Notes under the pieces: model-generated
The model's database searches: none
The model's input: the letters and a program-made list of their open reading frames with translations, nothing else
Told to the model about the DNA's origin: nothing
Position numbers and translations under genes: made by a program
DNA from: Bacteroidota bacterium
GTDB lineage: Bacteria; Bacteroidota; Bacteroidia; Flavobacteriales; Weeksellaceae
Direction: 5' to 3'
DNA: 33,505 nucleotides
NCBI GenBank assembly: GCA_023458535.1
Contig: JAEWYW010000066.1
Span: 1-33,505, forward strand
Shown here: positions 16,226 through 25,153 of the stretch, one piece after another
Layout: the number at the start of each line of letters is the position of its first letter
Numbering within the stretch: position 1 is the stretch's first letter

Positions 16226-17380
16226 ATGATTACTGTTGAAGGCGTAAAAAACAAAAACCAAATAAGAAGCTTTTTAGATTTTCCTGCGCGCTTATTTAAA
16301 AATGATGAGAATTATATAAGACCTTTAGATCAGGACATTGAAGCGGTTTTTGATCCCAAAAAAAACAAATTATTTAAAACCGGAATTTGCGAAAGATTTC
16401 TGTTCAAAAATGCAAACAATGAAATTGTTGGTAAGATAGCAGTTTTCGTAAATCCCTCCTATAAACAAGATTTTCCTACTGGTGGTATCGGCTTTTTTGA
16501 CTGTATCAATGATCAGCATACAGCAGATTTTATTTTTGATTTTTGTAAAAATTGGCTTCAGGAAAAGGGTATGGAAGCTATGGATGGCTCCATAAATTTT
16601 GGAGAGAGAGATAAATTTTGGGGACTTTTAATAGAAGGATTTTCAGAGCCTTTATATGGAATGAACTATAATCCTCCCTACTACAAAGAACTTTTTGAGA
16701 ATTACGGATTTCAGATTTATTTCAATCAACTTTGTTACAGCAGACCCGTTCACGCAGAGGTTTCGCGAGTATTCACCCTCATGCACGAAAAATACAAACG
16801 CAACCCCAACATCACTGCAAAACCCATGAAAAAAAACCAACTGGAGAAATTCGCTCACGATTTCACAGAGGTTTATAATAAAGCCTGGGCAGCGCATGGT
16901 GAAGGCAAACAAATGGAATACACAAAGGTTTTAAAGATGTTTAAAAGCATGAAACCTGTTCTGAATGAACATATATCCTGGTTCGTGTACGAAAACGAAA
17001 AACCTATTGCGATGTGGATGAATATTCCAGATTTGAACCAATGGTTTAAATATTTGGATGGCAAATTTGGTATTTGGCAAAAATTAAAGTTTTTATTGTT
17101 AAAGAATTTCAAGAAAAACACCAAAATGGTGGGTTTGGTATTCGGTGTCGTTCCCGAATGGCAACGCAAAGGTATAGATGGATTTATGATTATGGAAGGA
17201 ACTCTGCATTTAAGAAAACACACCGATTTTACCACAACAGAATTGCAATGGATTGGTGATTTCAACCCCAAAATGACTAAAATTGCCGAAAACTTGGATA
17301 CCCAAGTGACCAGGAAATTGGCAACTTATCGTTATTTATTTGATCGAAATAAAGAATTTGAGAGACATAAGATACTATAA
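16226..17380 (+). CDS. GNAT-like acyltransferase domain protein, substrate unknown
   Basis: A 384-residue protein of a family widespread in Bacteroidota. The N-terminal part has FLDFPARLFKNDENYIRPL, followed by a GNAT-like fold (about 55-160) with FERFL-type strands and a MDGSINFGERDKFWGLLIEGF segment. The C-terminal part (about 190-370) has a second acyltransferase-like half with a VFGVVPEWQRKGIDGFMIM motif, where Q/R-x-x-G-I-x-G resembles the acetyl-CoA-binding loop. No transmembrane span or signal peptide is seen. It has sometimes been given misleading names in databases; I would only call it GNAT-like. It starts divergently from folE and converges with the GH63 gene. Confidence 0.65.
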   Translation: MITVEGVKNKNQIRSFLDFPARLFKNDENYIRPLDQDIEAVFDPKKNKLFKTGICERFLFKNANNEIVGKIAVFVNPSYKQDFPTGGIGFFDCINDQHTADFIFDFCKNWLQEKGMEAMDGSINFGERDKFWGLLIEGFSEPLYGMNYNPPYYKELFENYGFQIYFNQLCYSRPVHAEVSRVFTLMHEKYKRNPNITAKPMKKNQLEKFAHDFTEVYNKAWAAHGEGKQMEYTKVLKMFKSMKPVLNEHISWFVYENEKPIAMWMNIPDLNQWFKYLDGKFGIWQKLKFLLLKNFKKNTKMVGLVFGVVPEWQRKGIDGFMIMEGTLHLRKHTDFTTTELQWIGDFNPKMTKIAENLDTQVTRKLATYRYLFDRNKEFERHKIL

Positions 17381-17435
17381 TGGATATTTAGATTTTTATA
17401 TAAATTGAAAATACTTCAAATCGCTACCAAATATC

Positions 17436-20048
17436 TCAATACACCTTCGGTTTCAAAAGTTTTGCAATAGTTGCGGTCCAGCCACTCTGCTGTGATGCTC
17501 CAAGACCCTCACCATTGTCGCCATTAAAATATTCATAGAACATGATGTAATTTTTAAAATAATCATCATGATTAAGCTTGTCATAACCTCTGTTGAAAGG
17601 TCTATTGCCATTATCATCTCTTAGAAATATTTTTTTCAGACGATTGCTTAGCTGGTCTGCAACTTCACTTAAATTCATTTCATTTCCACTTCCGACAGGA
17701 AATTCAACTTTAAGACTATCACCGTAATAATAATGAAACCGCTCCAAGCTTTCCACAATTAAAAAATTGATAGGAAACCATATCGGACCGCGCCAATTAG
17801 AGTTCCCACCAAACATTCGGCTGTCACTCTCCGCAGGCGTGTAGTGAACAACGTATTCGTTATCGGTAGTTTCAGATTTAAAAATGAAAGGCGTTTTCTC
17901 ATAGACTTTAGACATAGATCTAATTCCATAATCACTTAAAAATTCGTTTTCATCTAACATTCTTGACAGTACTTTTTGAATTCTTGTCTTTCTTAAAATA
18001 CTCATTAAATGTTTTTTACCTACACCTTCCACTTCCCAATGGGAGACGAGTTTTGCTAAATCTGGTTTATTTCTTAAAATCCAATCCATTCTCTGTCGAA
18101 AAGCAGGTAATCTTTCTAAAGTCTGGTGATTAACGACTTCTACAGCGAACAGCGGAATTAAACCAACAATGCTTCTTAACCTTAACGAAAGGCTTCTCCC
18201 ATCCGACATTTGAAGCAAATCATAGAAGAATCCATCCTCCTCATTCCAGAGGCCTTGTTTATCACCACCCAAATCGTCCATGGCTTTGGCAATGTACAGG
18301 TAATGTTCAAAAAATTTAATCGCCATATCTTCATACACTGGTCGATGAAGCGCCAACTCCATAGCAATGCGCATCATATTAAGGGCGTACATCGCCATCC
18401 AGCTGGTTCCGTCTGCTTGTTCCAAATAATGACCGTCAGGCATTTTAACATTTCTATCAAAAGCACCAATATTATCTAAACCCAAAAATCCACCACCAAA
18501 AACATTATTGCCATTTCTGTCTTTTTGGTTAACCCACCAAGTGAAATTAAGTAGTAATTTTTGAAAAACTTTTTCGAGAAAATCTACATCGGGCTTTCCG
18601 TTGTTTTTTTCATCAATTTTAAAAACTCTGAAGCAAGACCATGCATGAACTGGAGGATTAACATCACTTAAATTCCACTCATAGGCAGGAAGCTGACCAT
18701 TGGGATGCATGAACCATTCTTTGGTTAGCAACAGAAGTTGTTTTTTTGCAAAATTACCATCAATTAAAGCAAAAGGCACACAGTGAAAGCCCAAATCCCA
18801 AGTGGCATACCAAGGGTATTCCCATTTATCAGGCATTGATATGATGTCCTTATTATGAAGGTGCTCCCATTCTGTATTGCGAACGTACTGATCAAAATTT
18901 CTTACGACAGGCGCATTGGGATCACCATACAACCATTTATGAACGTTATAATGATAAAATTGCTTATTCCAGAGAAGACCCGCAAAAGCTTGTCGCTGAA
19001 TATTTTTCTCATCATCACCTGAAACATCTTTTTGCAGTTCTGAGTAGTATTCATCAGCTTCCCAGCGGCGTCTATCAAAAATTTCATCAAAATCAGAAAA
19101 AGCTTCTTCAAAATCGCTATCTGTTAGTCTGAAATCAAAATATTTGCATTCTCCAGCTTCAAATTCCTCATCAATTACAAAACATGCTTTTGAACCTATT
19201 TTTTCTGGATTGATGCTCGGTTTATTTTCAATTAAATAATCATTAATACCATCCTTAAAGTACATCCCGTGAGAAGGCTGATCATAAAGGCGTTTAACGT
19301 TGGTTTCGTTATCGCAGAATAAAGTTTCGGAAGGATTTCTGGAGTAGAAATTTTTAATGCCTAGACTGTCATGCTTCACCTCAACCTGATGCTCAGATAT
19401 AGCTTTAAAAAAAGGCTTGTAATTATTGTATCCCCATTTCCAATTGTTCCTGAACCAAATTGTTGGAAGGATGACAAGTGGTGCTTTGTTGGAACTCCTG
19501 TTACATACAGAAATTCTTATTAAGATATCTTTATAATCGGCCTTCGCATATTCAATAAAAATGTCAAAATACTCGTTATGATTAAAAATACCCGTATCGA
19601 TTAATTCGTATTCAGCATCTTGTTTTGTACGCTGTGCGTTGGTTTCCACCAAATCCTGATAAGGAAATTCGTTGATAGGATATTTGTACACCATCTTCAT
19701 AAAACTATGGCTGGGTGTATTGTCTAAATAATACAAAATTTCTTTGATGTCCTCACCATGATTACCCTGATGGTTACTCAAACCGAAAAATCTTTCCTTA
19801 ATAATTTTATCTTTTTTATTCCAGAAAGCGGGCGCAAAACACATGAGCTGCTTGTCGTCTGATATTCCTGCAATACCCTCTTCCCCCCATCTGTAAGCAT
19901 AACTTCTCGCAATATCGTGGTTGGTAAATTCCCAAGCATTGCCATCCGAGCTATAATCTTCCCTTACATTTCCCCATTGTCGGTTACTAACATAGGGTCC
20001 CCATAATTTCCAGTTGTCATCATTCAGGCGTGCATGTTCCGCAGTCAT
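17436..20048 (-). CDS. GH63-type glucosidase (MGH1-like)
   Basis: An 870-residue (alpha/alpha)6-barrel glycoside hydrolase of the bacterial GH63 kind. Landmarks are an N-terminal region with WKLWGPYVSNRQWGNVREDYS, the catalytic-type WDLGFH segment with D418, a PNGQLPAYEWNLSDVNPPVHAW loop, NEEDGFFYD, and the C-terminal GNSNWRGPIWFP motif. Eukaryotic GH63 members trim glucose from N-glycan precursors; bacterial ones act on small alpha-glucosides such as glucosylglycerate or mannosylglycerate, and the exact substrate cannot be told. There is no signal peptide, so it is cytoplasmic. It is separated from the upstream riboswitch-led operon by a divergent intergenic region of 266 bases. Confidence 0.85.
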   Translation of the reverse strand: MTAEHARLNDDNWKLWGPYVSNRQWGNVREDYSSDGNAWEFTNHDIARSYAYRWGEEGIAGISDDKQLMCFAPAFWNKKDKIIKERFFGLSNHQGNHGEDIKEILYYLDNTPSHSFMKMVYKYPINEFPYQDLVETNAQRTKQDAEYELIDTGIFNHNEYFDIFIEYAKADYKDILIRISVCNRSSNKAPLVILPTIWFRNNWKWGYNNYKPFFKAISEHQVEVKHDSLGIKNFYSRNPSETLFCDNETNVKRLYDQPSHGMYFKDGINDYLIENKPSINPEKIGSKACFVIDEEFEAGECKYFDFRLTDSDFEEAFSDFDEIFDRRRWEADEYYSELQKDVSGDDEKNIQRQAFAGLLWNKQFYHYNVHKWLYGDPNAPVVRNFDQYVRNTEWEHLHNKDIISMPDKWEYPWYATWDLGFHCVPFALIDGNFAKKQLLLLTKEWFMHPNGQLPAYEWNLSDVNPPVHAWSCFRVFKIDEKNNGKPDVDFLEKVFQKLLLNFTWWVNQKDRNGNNVFGGGFLGLDNIGAFDRNVKMPDGHYLEQADGTSWMAMYALNMMRIAMELALHRPVYEDMAIKFFEHYLYIAKAMDDLGGDKQGLWNEEDGFFYDLLQMSDGRSLSLRLRSIVGLIPLFAVEVVNHQTLERLPAFRQRMDWILRNKPDLAKLVSHWEVEGVGKKHLMSILRKTRIQKVLSRMLDENEFLSDYGIRSMSKVYEKTPFIFKSETTDNEYVVHYTPAESDSRMFGGNSNWRGPIWFPINFLIVESLERFHYYYGDSLKVEFPVGSGNEMNLSEVADQLSNRLKKIFLRDDNGNRPFNRGYDKLNHDDYFKNYIMFYEYFNGDNGEGLGASQQSGWTATIAKLLKPKVY

Positions 20049-20091
20049 ATCGTAGATTTCTATTAAATAGCTAAAATAATAAATTAATTTC

Positions 20092-20121
20092 TTTGATATT
20101 CGAGAAAATGTATTAATTTTG
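20092..20121 (+). promoter_or_regulatory. Promoter of the methionine operon
   Basis: TTTG (20092-20095) and TAATTTTG (20114-20121) are separated by 18 bases and match the Bacteroidota consensus exactly. Transcription would begin near 20128, about 26 bases before the SAM-I aptamer, leaving an untranslated leader of roughly 187 bases. This is the best promoter in the window. Confidence 0.7.
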
Positions 20122-20153
20122 CGCCATATTAGTTCATTTACATACTTGAAAAT

Positions 20154-20257
20154 GTTATCAAGAAAGGTGGAGGGAATAGACCCAGTGATGCCTTAGCAAC
20201 CCTTCGGAAACGAAGAAGGTGCTACATTCTACTCAAATTATTTTGAAGAAAGATAAC
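20154..20257 (+). ncRNA. SAM-I (S-box) riboswitch
   Basis: The aptamer senses S-adenosylmethionine and represses the downstream methionine genes. Stem P1 pairs 20154-20159 with 20252-20257. The kink-turn side is GAAAGGTGGAGGGA, and P2 closes with AAGG/CCTT and GGG/CCC. The conserved AGCAACC run sits at 20195-20201, and P3 is CTTCG/CGAAG closed by a GAAA tetraloop (20203-20216). GAAGGTGCTA follows, then P4 (TCAAA/TTTGA) and AGAAAGATAAC. The P2 loop TAGA (20177-20180) can pair with TCTA (20228-20231) as the family pseudoknot. No intrinsic terminator with a U-run follows within the next 57 bases, so control of translation or another mechanism is likely. Confidence 0.95.
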
Positions 20258-20314
20258 GAAGAATTTTTATTCATTCTACTTCTCTAGGTGGCATTTTCAG
20301 TTTAAAAAAAGAAA

Positions 20315-21256
20315 TTGAAAACGGTGCTGCAACACATACTCTTAGAAAATTTTACGACCACATCAGGAAAAACAACTGATATTCCACTGAGTTACCAAAT
20401 ATTTGGTCAACCACTTTTTTCGGCACCTATCGTATTGGTGAACCATGCGCTTACAGGAAATTCTGATGTTGCTGGTAATAAAGGTTGGTGGAAAGATGTT
20501 GTTGGCGACCACAAAACAATCGACACACAAAAATATACCGTCATTTGTTTTAATATTCCTGGAAATGGATTTGATGATTTTCTGATAGATGATTTCGAAG
20601 ACTTTACCGCTAAAGACATCGCAACAATTTTTATCGCAGGTTTAGATGCTTTAAAGATTTCAAGTATTGATTATCTTATTGGAGGGTCTGTAGGAGGCGC
20701 TATCGGTTGGGAAATGTTAGCGCAGAAACCGGATCTTGCAAAACACTTGATTCCTGTTGCTACAGATTTTAAGACTTCGGATTGGCTTTTCGCACAGTGC
20801 TTGGTTCAGAAGTTCTTATTGGAAAATCCAGATAAGCCTCTTCAGAAAGCTAGAGCTCATGCGATGTTATGCTACCGTACACCAAAATCTTTAAACTTAA
20901 GATTTAATCGTGAAAAACTGGAAAACGGAACTTTTAAATCTCACGACTGGCTGAACTACCACGGTAAAGCGTTAACCGAAAGATTTAGTTTAAAAGCCTA
21001 TCGTTTGATGAATCATTTACTGATGAATATTGATGCAGATCCACAAAAAATTAAAAAAATAAGTGCTGACATTCATTTAGTAAGCGTAGATTCTGATTTG
21101 TTTTTTCCTGCATTTGAAATCAAAAAAACTTTTGAGGAGATGAAACAAAATTCCAGTAAAATTTATTATCACGAAATACATTCCATTCACGGTCACGATG
21201 CATTTTTAATGGAATACGATCAACTCACCAAAATTTTAAAAACCATATTTAATTAA
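20315..21256 (+). CDS. metX: Homoserine O-acetyltransferase family protein (MetX-like)
   Basis: A 313-residue alpha/beta hydrolase-fold acyltransferase expected to make O-acylhomoserine from homoserine, first committed step of methionine synthesis. The catalytic triad is S125 in GGSVGG, an Asp at 259 or 261 in VDSDLFFP, and His 294 in HGHDAFL. The NHALTG loop (about 43-48) is the family oxyanion region. It is shorter than typical 350-380-residue MetX. The start is TTG at 20315: an in-frame TAA lies 4 codons upstream, no ATG is available, and the next possible start is GTG at 20324. It is first in the operon, and the aptamer is 57 bases upstream. Acetyl versus succinyl donor cannot be told. 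Confidence 0.88.
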   Translation: MKTVLQHILLENFTTTSGKTTDIPLSYQIFGQPLFSAPIVLVNHALTGNSDVAGNKGWWKDVVGDHKTIDTQKYTVICFNIPGNGFDDFLIDDFEDFTAKDIATIFIAGLDALKISSIDYLIGGSVGGAIGWEMLAQKPDLAKHLIPVATDFKTSDWLFAQCLVQKFLLENPDKPLQKARAHAMLCYRTPKSLNLRFNREKLENGTFKSHDWLNYHGKALTERFSLKAYRLMNHLLMNIDADPQKIKKISADIHLVSVDSDLFFPAFEIKKTFEEMKQNSSKIYYHEIHSIHGHDAFLMEYDQLTKILKTIFN

Positions 21257-21271
21257 TTATAAAAACCTACA

Positions 21272-22813
21272 ATGACAGATCAAAATAAACCCATAAATAT
21301 TTACAGAAACAAGGCTATTGTTAATTTCGAAGGCAAGGATTTCCTTGGGCAAATTGGTGTAGACTCCAGAATTTTTAATGCTCTGAATAATGGTGGTGTA
21401 AGCGTTGGTGTTATTTCTCAGCAAGCAATCGAAAATGGAATTTCAGTTTTAGTGGATGCCAAAGATGCGGAAAACGCCGTTGAAGTTCTAAGCAAAGAAT
21501 TCGACAAAGAGATAAAAAGTGGTGTGGTAAGCAATATTTACAGCATCGATAATTTAGCCGTTATTGGTTTTGTTTCTGAAAATTATAATAAAATTCTTTC
21601 AGAGCTTCAGCGCAATAAGGTGTTCCCATTATTGCTTAACCAAGTAGCTTCTGCTGGAAGAGTGAACATCGTTGTAACCGACAACCAAACGGAAATCACA
21701 CAAAACATCATCGAAACGGAACTGCTTGGAAAACCCAAGGCTGTACATTTGGTTTTAATTGGACATGGGAACGTGGGCTCAACCCTTATCGAACAGATTT
21801 TAGATTCTGCTTATGACATCTTAAATCGAAAAAGAATAGATTTAAAGGTTGTTGCCATCTCCAACTCCAGAAAAATGGCATTCAACAAAGCGGGTTTTGG
21901 CAGCGACTGGCGTCAGAAAATTAATTATTCCACGAATGAAACTAATTTTGAGGAGATTATCAATTTATCCAAAGAACACAATCTTGAAAATCTTATTCTG
22001 GTGGACAATACAGCCAGTTCGGATTTTGTAAAGAATTACACCACTTTTATCGACAATGGCTTCGACGTGGTTTCTTCCAATAAAATTTACAATACACTTC
22101 CTATTTCTGATTATCGCAAACTGCGAGAAATCCTGAAAAAAAATAAAAAGAGATACTTATACGAAACCAATGTTGGTGCAGGATTGCCATTAATAGACAC
22201 CATAAAACTTCTGCATCTTTCGGGAGAAAATATTACGAGAATTAAAGGTGTTTTCTCAGGAACTTTAAGTTATGTTTTCAATCAGTTTTCAGTTCGAGAT
22301 GATAAATTTTCTACCATCATTAAAGAAGCCATGGAAAAAGGCTTTACCGAACCAGACCCGCGTGAAGACCTATCCGGAAATGATGTAGCCAGAAAATTAC
22401 TTATTTTATCCCGAGAGCTGGATCTAATAAATGAATTTGAGGACATTAACATCAAAAATTTAGTAACCGATGATTTGCTCCCTATTTCTAAAGAAGAATT
22501 CATCAACAGATTAGAAGAACTGGATGATGTTTTTCAGAAAATAAAAGACGCTCAAGAACCCAACCATGTTCTGCGCTACACTGGAGATTTACATGGAGAT
22601 TTAAGCAAAGATAAAGGTGAGTTGGATGTAAATTTGGTTTCTGTACCTGCCAATTCAGCTTTAGGGCAATTAAAAGGCTCCGATTCTATTTTTGAAATTT
22701 ACACAGAAAGCTACGGTGAAAACCCTATCGTTATTATGGGTGCTGGCGCAGGAGCCAACGTTACAGCGAGAGGTGTTTTTGGAGATATTCTTAGGGTAAG
22801 CGAAACAAAATAA
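21272..22813 (+). CDS. ACT domain-containing homoserine dehydrogenase (ThrA C-terminal half)
   Basis: A 513-residue protein. The first ~150 residues are two ACT-type regulatory modules like the linker of bifunctional ThrA (VGVISQQAIENGISVLVDAKDAE, LAVIGFVSENYNKILSELQ). The rest is homoserine dehydrogenase: Rossmann loop GHGNVGSTLI (about 169-178), NVGAGLPLI, GVFSGTLSYVFNQF, and the catalytic EPDPREDLSGNDVARKLLIL. The aspartate kinase catalytic domain of ThrA is missing and the protein starts normally, 15 bases after metX. It reduces aspartate semialdehyde to homoserine with NAD(P)H and is probably allosterically controlled through the ACT part. A separate aspartokinase must be encoded elsewhere. 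Confidence 0.9.
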   Translation: MTDQNKPINIYRNKAIVNFEGKDFLGQIGVDSRIFNALNNGGVSVGVISQQAIENGISVLVDAKDAENAVEVLSKEFDKEIKSGVVSNIYSIDNLAVIGFVSENYNKILSELQRNKVFPLLLNQVASAGRVNIVVTDNQTEITQNIIETELLGKPKAVHLVLIGHGNVGSTLIEQILDSAYDILNRKRIDLKVVAISNSRKMAFNKAGFGSDWRQKINYSTNETNFEEIINLSKEHNLENLILVDNTASSDFVKNYTTFIDNGFDVVSSNKIYNTLPISDYRKLREILKKNKKRYLYETNVGAGLPLIDTIKLLHLSGENITRIKGVFSGTLSYVFNQFSVRDDKFSTIIKEAMEKGFTEPDPREDLSGNDVARKLLILSRELDLINEFEDINIKNLVTDDLLPISKEEFINRLEELDDVFQKIKDAQEPNHVLRYTGDLHGDLSKDKGELDVNLVSVPANSALGQLKGSDSIFEIYTESYGENPIVIMGAGAGANVTARGVFGDILRVSETK

Positions 22814-22846
22814 TGCATTCAAATTTCTAGAAAAAATATCATAATA

Positions 22847-24028
22847 ATGAATAACGAACAAAATAAACATACCAACTTCGAAACTTTAGCGGTGAGAACA
22901 CAAACTGAAAGATCACAGTTTGATGAACATTCTACACCACTCTATCTTACCTCAAGTTTCGTTTTTGAAGATGCTGAGGACATGCGTGCAAGCTTTGCTG
23001 AAGAAAAAGACAAAAACTTATACAGCAGATTTTCCAACCCGAATGTAACAGAGTTTATTGATAAGATTACGTTAATGGAAGGCGCAGAAAGTGGTTACGC
23101 ATTTGCAACTGGAATGGCTGCCATCTACTCTACGTTTGCGGCTTTGCTTAACGCAGGTGATCATATTGTAAGCTGTCAATCCGTTTTTGGTTCTACACAT
23201 ACCCTTTTCACAAAGTATTTTCCAAAATGGGATATCAATACCACCTATTTTAAAGCTGAGGAGGTAGATCAAATCGAAAATTTTATACAGCCTAACACAA
23301 AAATTTTATACGTAGAAACGCCTACGAACCCAGCCATTGAAATTTTAGATTTGGAACTTTTGGGTAAAATTGCAAAAAAACACAATCTTTTATTTATTGT
23401 GGATAATTGCTTTGCTACTCCTTATCTCCAACAACCGATCAAATATGGAGCAGATGTGGTGGTACATTCCGCCACAAAACTAATTGATGGACAAGGCAGG
23501 GTCTTAGGAGGAGTTGCTGTAGGAAGGGCAGATTTAATAAGAGAAATCTATCTTTTTGCTAGAAATACAGGTCCTGCCATGTCACCTTTCAATGCCTGGG
23601 TATTGTCGAAAAGTTTAGAAACACTGGCGATTAGGGTAGAAAAACATTGTGAAAATGCAGCAATAGTGGCGGAATTTTTAGAATCTCATCCCAATGTAGA
23701 ATTGGTGAAATACCCTTTTCTCAAATCTCATCCGAGTTATGAAATTGCTAAAAAACAGATGAAATTGGGTGGAAACATTGTCGCTTTCGAGGTGAAAGGT
23801 GGAATCGAAGGTGGTAGAAATTTCCTTAACAAAATTAAAATGTGTTCGCTGTCGGCGAACCTAGGTGATACCAGAACCATTGTTACACATCCTGCTTCAA
23901 CCACACATTCAAAACTTACGGATGAAGAGCGAAATGAAGTGGGCATTACAGCTGGTTTGGTGCGTTGCTCGGTTGGTTTAGAAAATGTGGAAGACATCAT
24001 CAATGATCTCCGTCAGGCATTGGATTAA
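22847..24028 (+). CDS. metZ: O-acylhomoserine sulfhydrylase, MetZ-like (PLP-dependent)
   Basis: A 393-residue Cys/Met-metabolism PLP enzyme (fold type I). Features are YSRFSNPNV, GYAFATGMAAIYS, the aspartate that binds the pyridine ring in VDNCFATPYLQQP, and the lysine in HSATKLIDGQGR that forms the Schiff base. That SATKLIDGQGR form and the C-terminal HPASTTHSKL are characteristic of O-succinylhomoserine sulfhydrylase MetZ more than of cystathionine gamma-synthase. It should convert O-acylhomoserine plus sulfide directly to homocysteine, so no cystathionine branch is needed. It follows the homoserine dehydrogenase by 33 bases. Confidence 0.9.
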   Translation: MNNEQNKHTNFETLAVRTQTERSQFDEHSTPLYLTSSFVFEDAEDMRASFAEEKDKNLYSRFSNPNVTEFIDKITLMEGAESGYAFATGMAAIYSTFAALLNAGDHIVSCQSVFGSTHTLFTKYFPKWDINTTYFKAEEVDQIENFIQPNTKILYVETPTNPAIEILDLELLGKIAKKHNLLFIVDNCFATPYLQQPIKYGADVVVHSATKLIDGQGRVLGGVAVGRADLIREIYLFARNTGPAMSPFNAWVLSKSLETLAIRVEKHCENAAIVAEFLESHPNVELVKYPFLKSHPSYEIAKKQMKLGGNIVAFEVKGGIEGGRNFLNKIKMCSLSANLGDTRTIVTHPASTTHSKLTDEERNEVGITAGLVRCSVGLENVEDIINDLRQALD

Positions 24029-24065
24029 CACTGAAATATCAATAAGAAAAAATTAAAAATAATAT

Positions 24066-25082
24066 ATGAAAAACAATCACGTCATTCAAGAAATTCTTCA
24101 GGAGCGGATTTTGGTGCTTGATGGAGCCATGGGAACCATGCTTCAACGGTACAAATTCGAGGAAGAAGATTATCGTGGCGAGCGGTTTAAAGATTGGAGT
24201 TCTCCTCTAAAAGGCAACAATGATTTGCTTTCTTTAACGCAGCCGCAGGCCATTGAAGAGGTACACCGGAAGTATTTGGAAGCAGGTGCAGACATCATTG
24301 AAACCAATACTTTCTCTGGAACTACCATCGCAATGGAAGATTATAACATGGCAGATTTGGTTTATGAACTGAATTTTGAATCTGCAAAAATAGCACGCAA
24401 GGTATGTGATGAATTTACCGCTCAGAATCCCGAAAAACCAAGATTCGTAGCTGGATCTATCGGCCCAACCAATAAAACCGCAAGTTTGAGTCCGGATGTT
24501 AACGATCCATCTTACAGAGCAATAACTTTTGATGAATTGAAAACTGCTTACAAGCAACAAGCGGAAGCACTGCTGGATGGTGGTTCGGATATACTCTTGG
24601 TGGAAACAATATTTGATACGTTAAATGCTAAAGCAGCTCTTTTTGCCATTGATGAAGTTCAGGAAGAAAGAGGCATCGAAATTCCCATAATGGTTTCTGG
24701 AACCATAACAGATGCATCGGGAAGAACCTTGAGTGGACAAACAGCAGAAGCTTTTTTAATTTCGGTGTCGCATCTTAATTTACTGAGTGTTGGTTTCAAT
24801 TGTGCATTAGGAGCCAAACAGCTAACTCCTTACTTGGATACCATTTCCAATAATTCTCAGTTTGCCATCTCGGCCTATCCAAATGCGGGTTTACCCAATG
24901 CTTTCGGACAGTATGATGAAACAGCAGAAGACATGGCATCTCAGGTAAAAGAATATGTTGAAAAAGGTTTGATCAATATTATTGGAGGATGTTGCGGAAC
25001 CACTCCGGAGCACATTAAAGCAATTGCAGACTTGGTGAAAAATTACAAACCAAGGAAAATTCTTGCTTATACAGACCAATAA
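24066..25082 (+). CDS. Methionine synthase N-terminal module (homocysteine methyltransferase)
   Basis: A 338-residue homocysteine-binding barrel equal to the first ~340 residues of MetH. The start matches the MetH N-terminus (LQERILVLDGAMGTMLQRYKF), and the zinc thiolate ligands are C246 in FNCALGA and C309-C310 in GGCCGTTPEH. These coincide with C247, C310 and C311 of E. coli MetH. It stops exactly where the pterin-binding domain would begin. The remaining MetH domains are encoded separately at 26265-28922, so the two proteins are expected to form a split B12-dependent methionine synthase. Alternative: an independent S-methylmethionine-using enzyme, less likely given the neighbour. Confidence 0.93.
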   Translation: MKNNHVIQEILQERILVLDGAMGTMLQRYKFEEEDYRGERFKDWSSPLKGNNDLLSLTQPQAIEEVHRKYLEAGADIIETNTFSGTTIAMEDYNMADLVYELNFESAKIARKVCDEFTAQNPEKPRFVAGSIGPTNKTASLSPDVNDPSYRAITFDELKTAYKQQAEALLDGGSDILLVETIFDTLNAKAALFAIDEVQEERGIEIPIMVSGTITDASGRTLSGQTAEAFLISVSHLNLLSVGFNCALGAKQLTPYLDTISNNSQFAISAYPNAGLPNAFGQYDETAEDMASQVKEYVEKGLINIIGGCCGTTPEHIKAIADLVKNYKPRKILAYTDQ

Positions 25083-25153
25083 AATTCGTATTTTAGGGCT
25101 TGAATAAAGGTAAATTACTTATTAACCAAAACAAATCCAAAAAGAAGAGGAAG

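Noticed and set aside
25100..25153. TTG start extending the desaturase by 18 residues
   Set aside because: The extension is Lys-rich low complexity, and the ATG at 25154 has a better purine-rich leader (AGAGGAAG).
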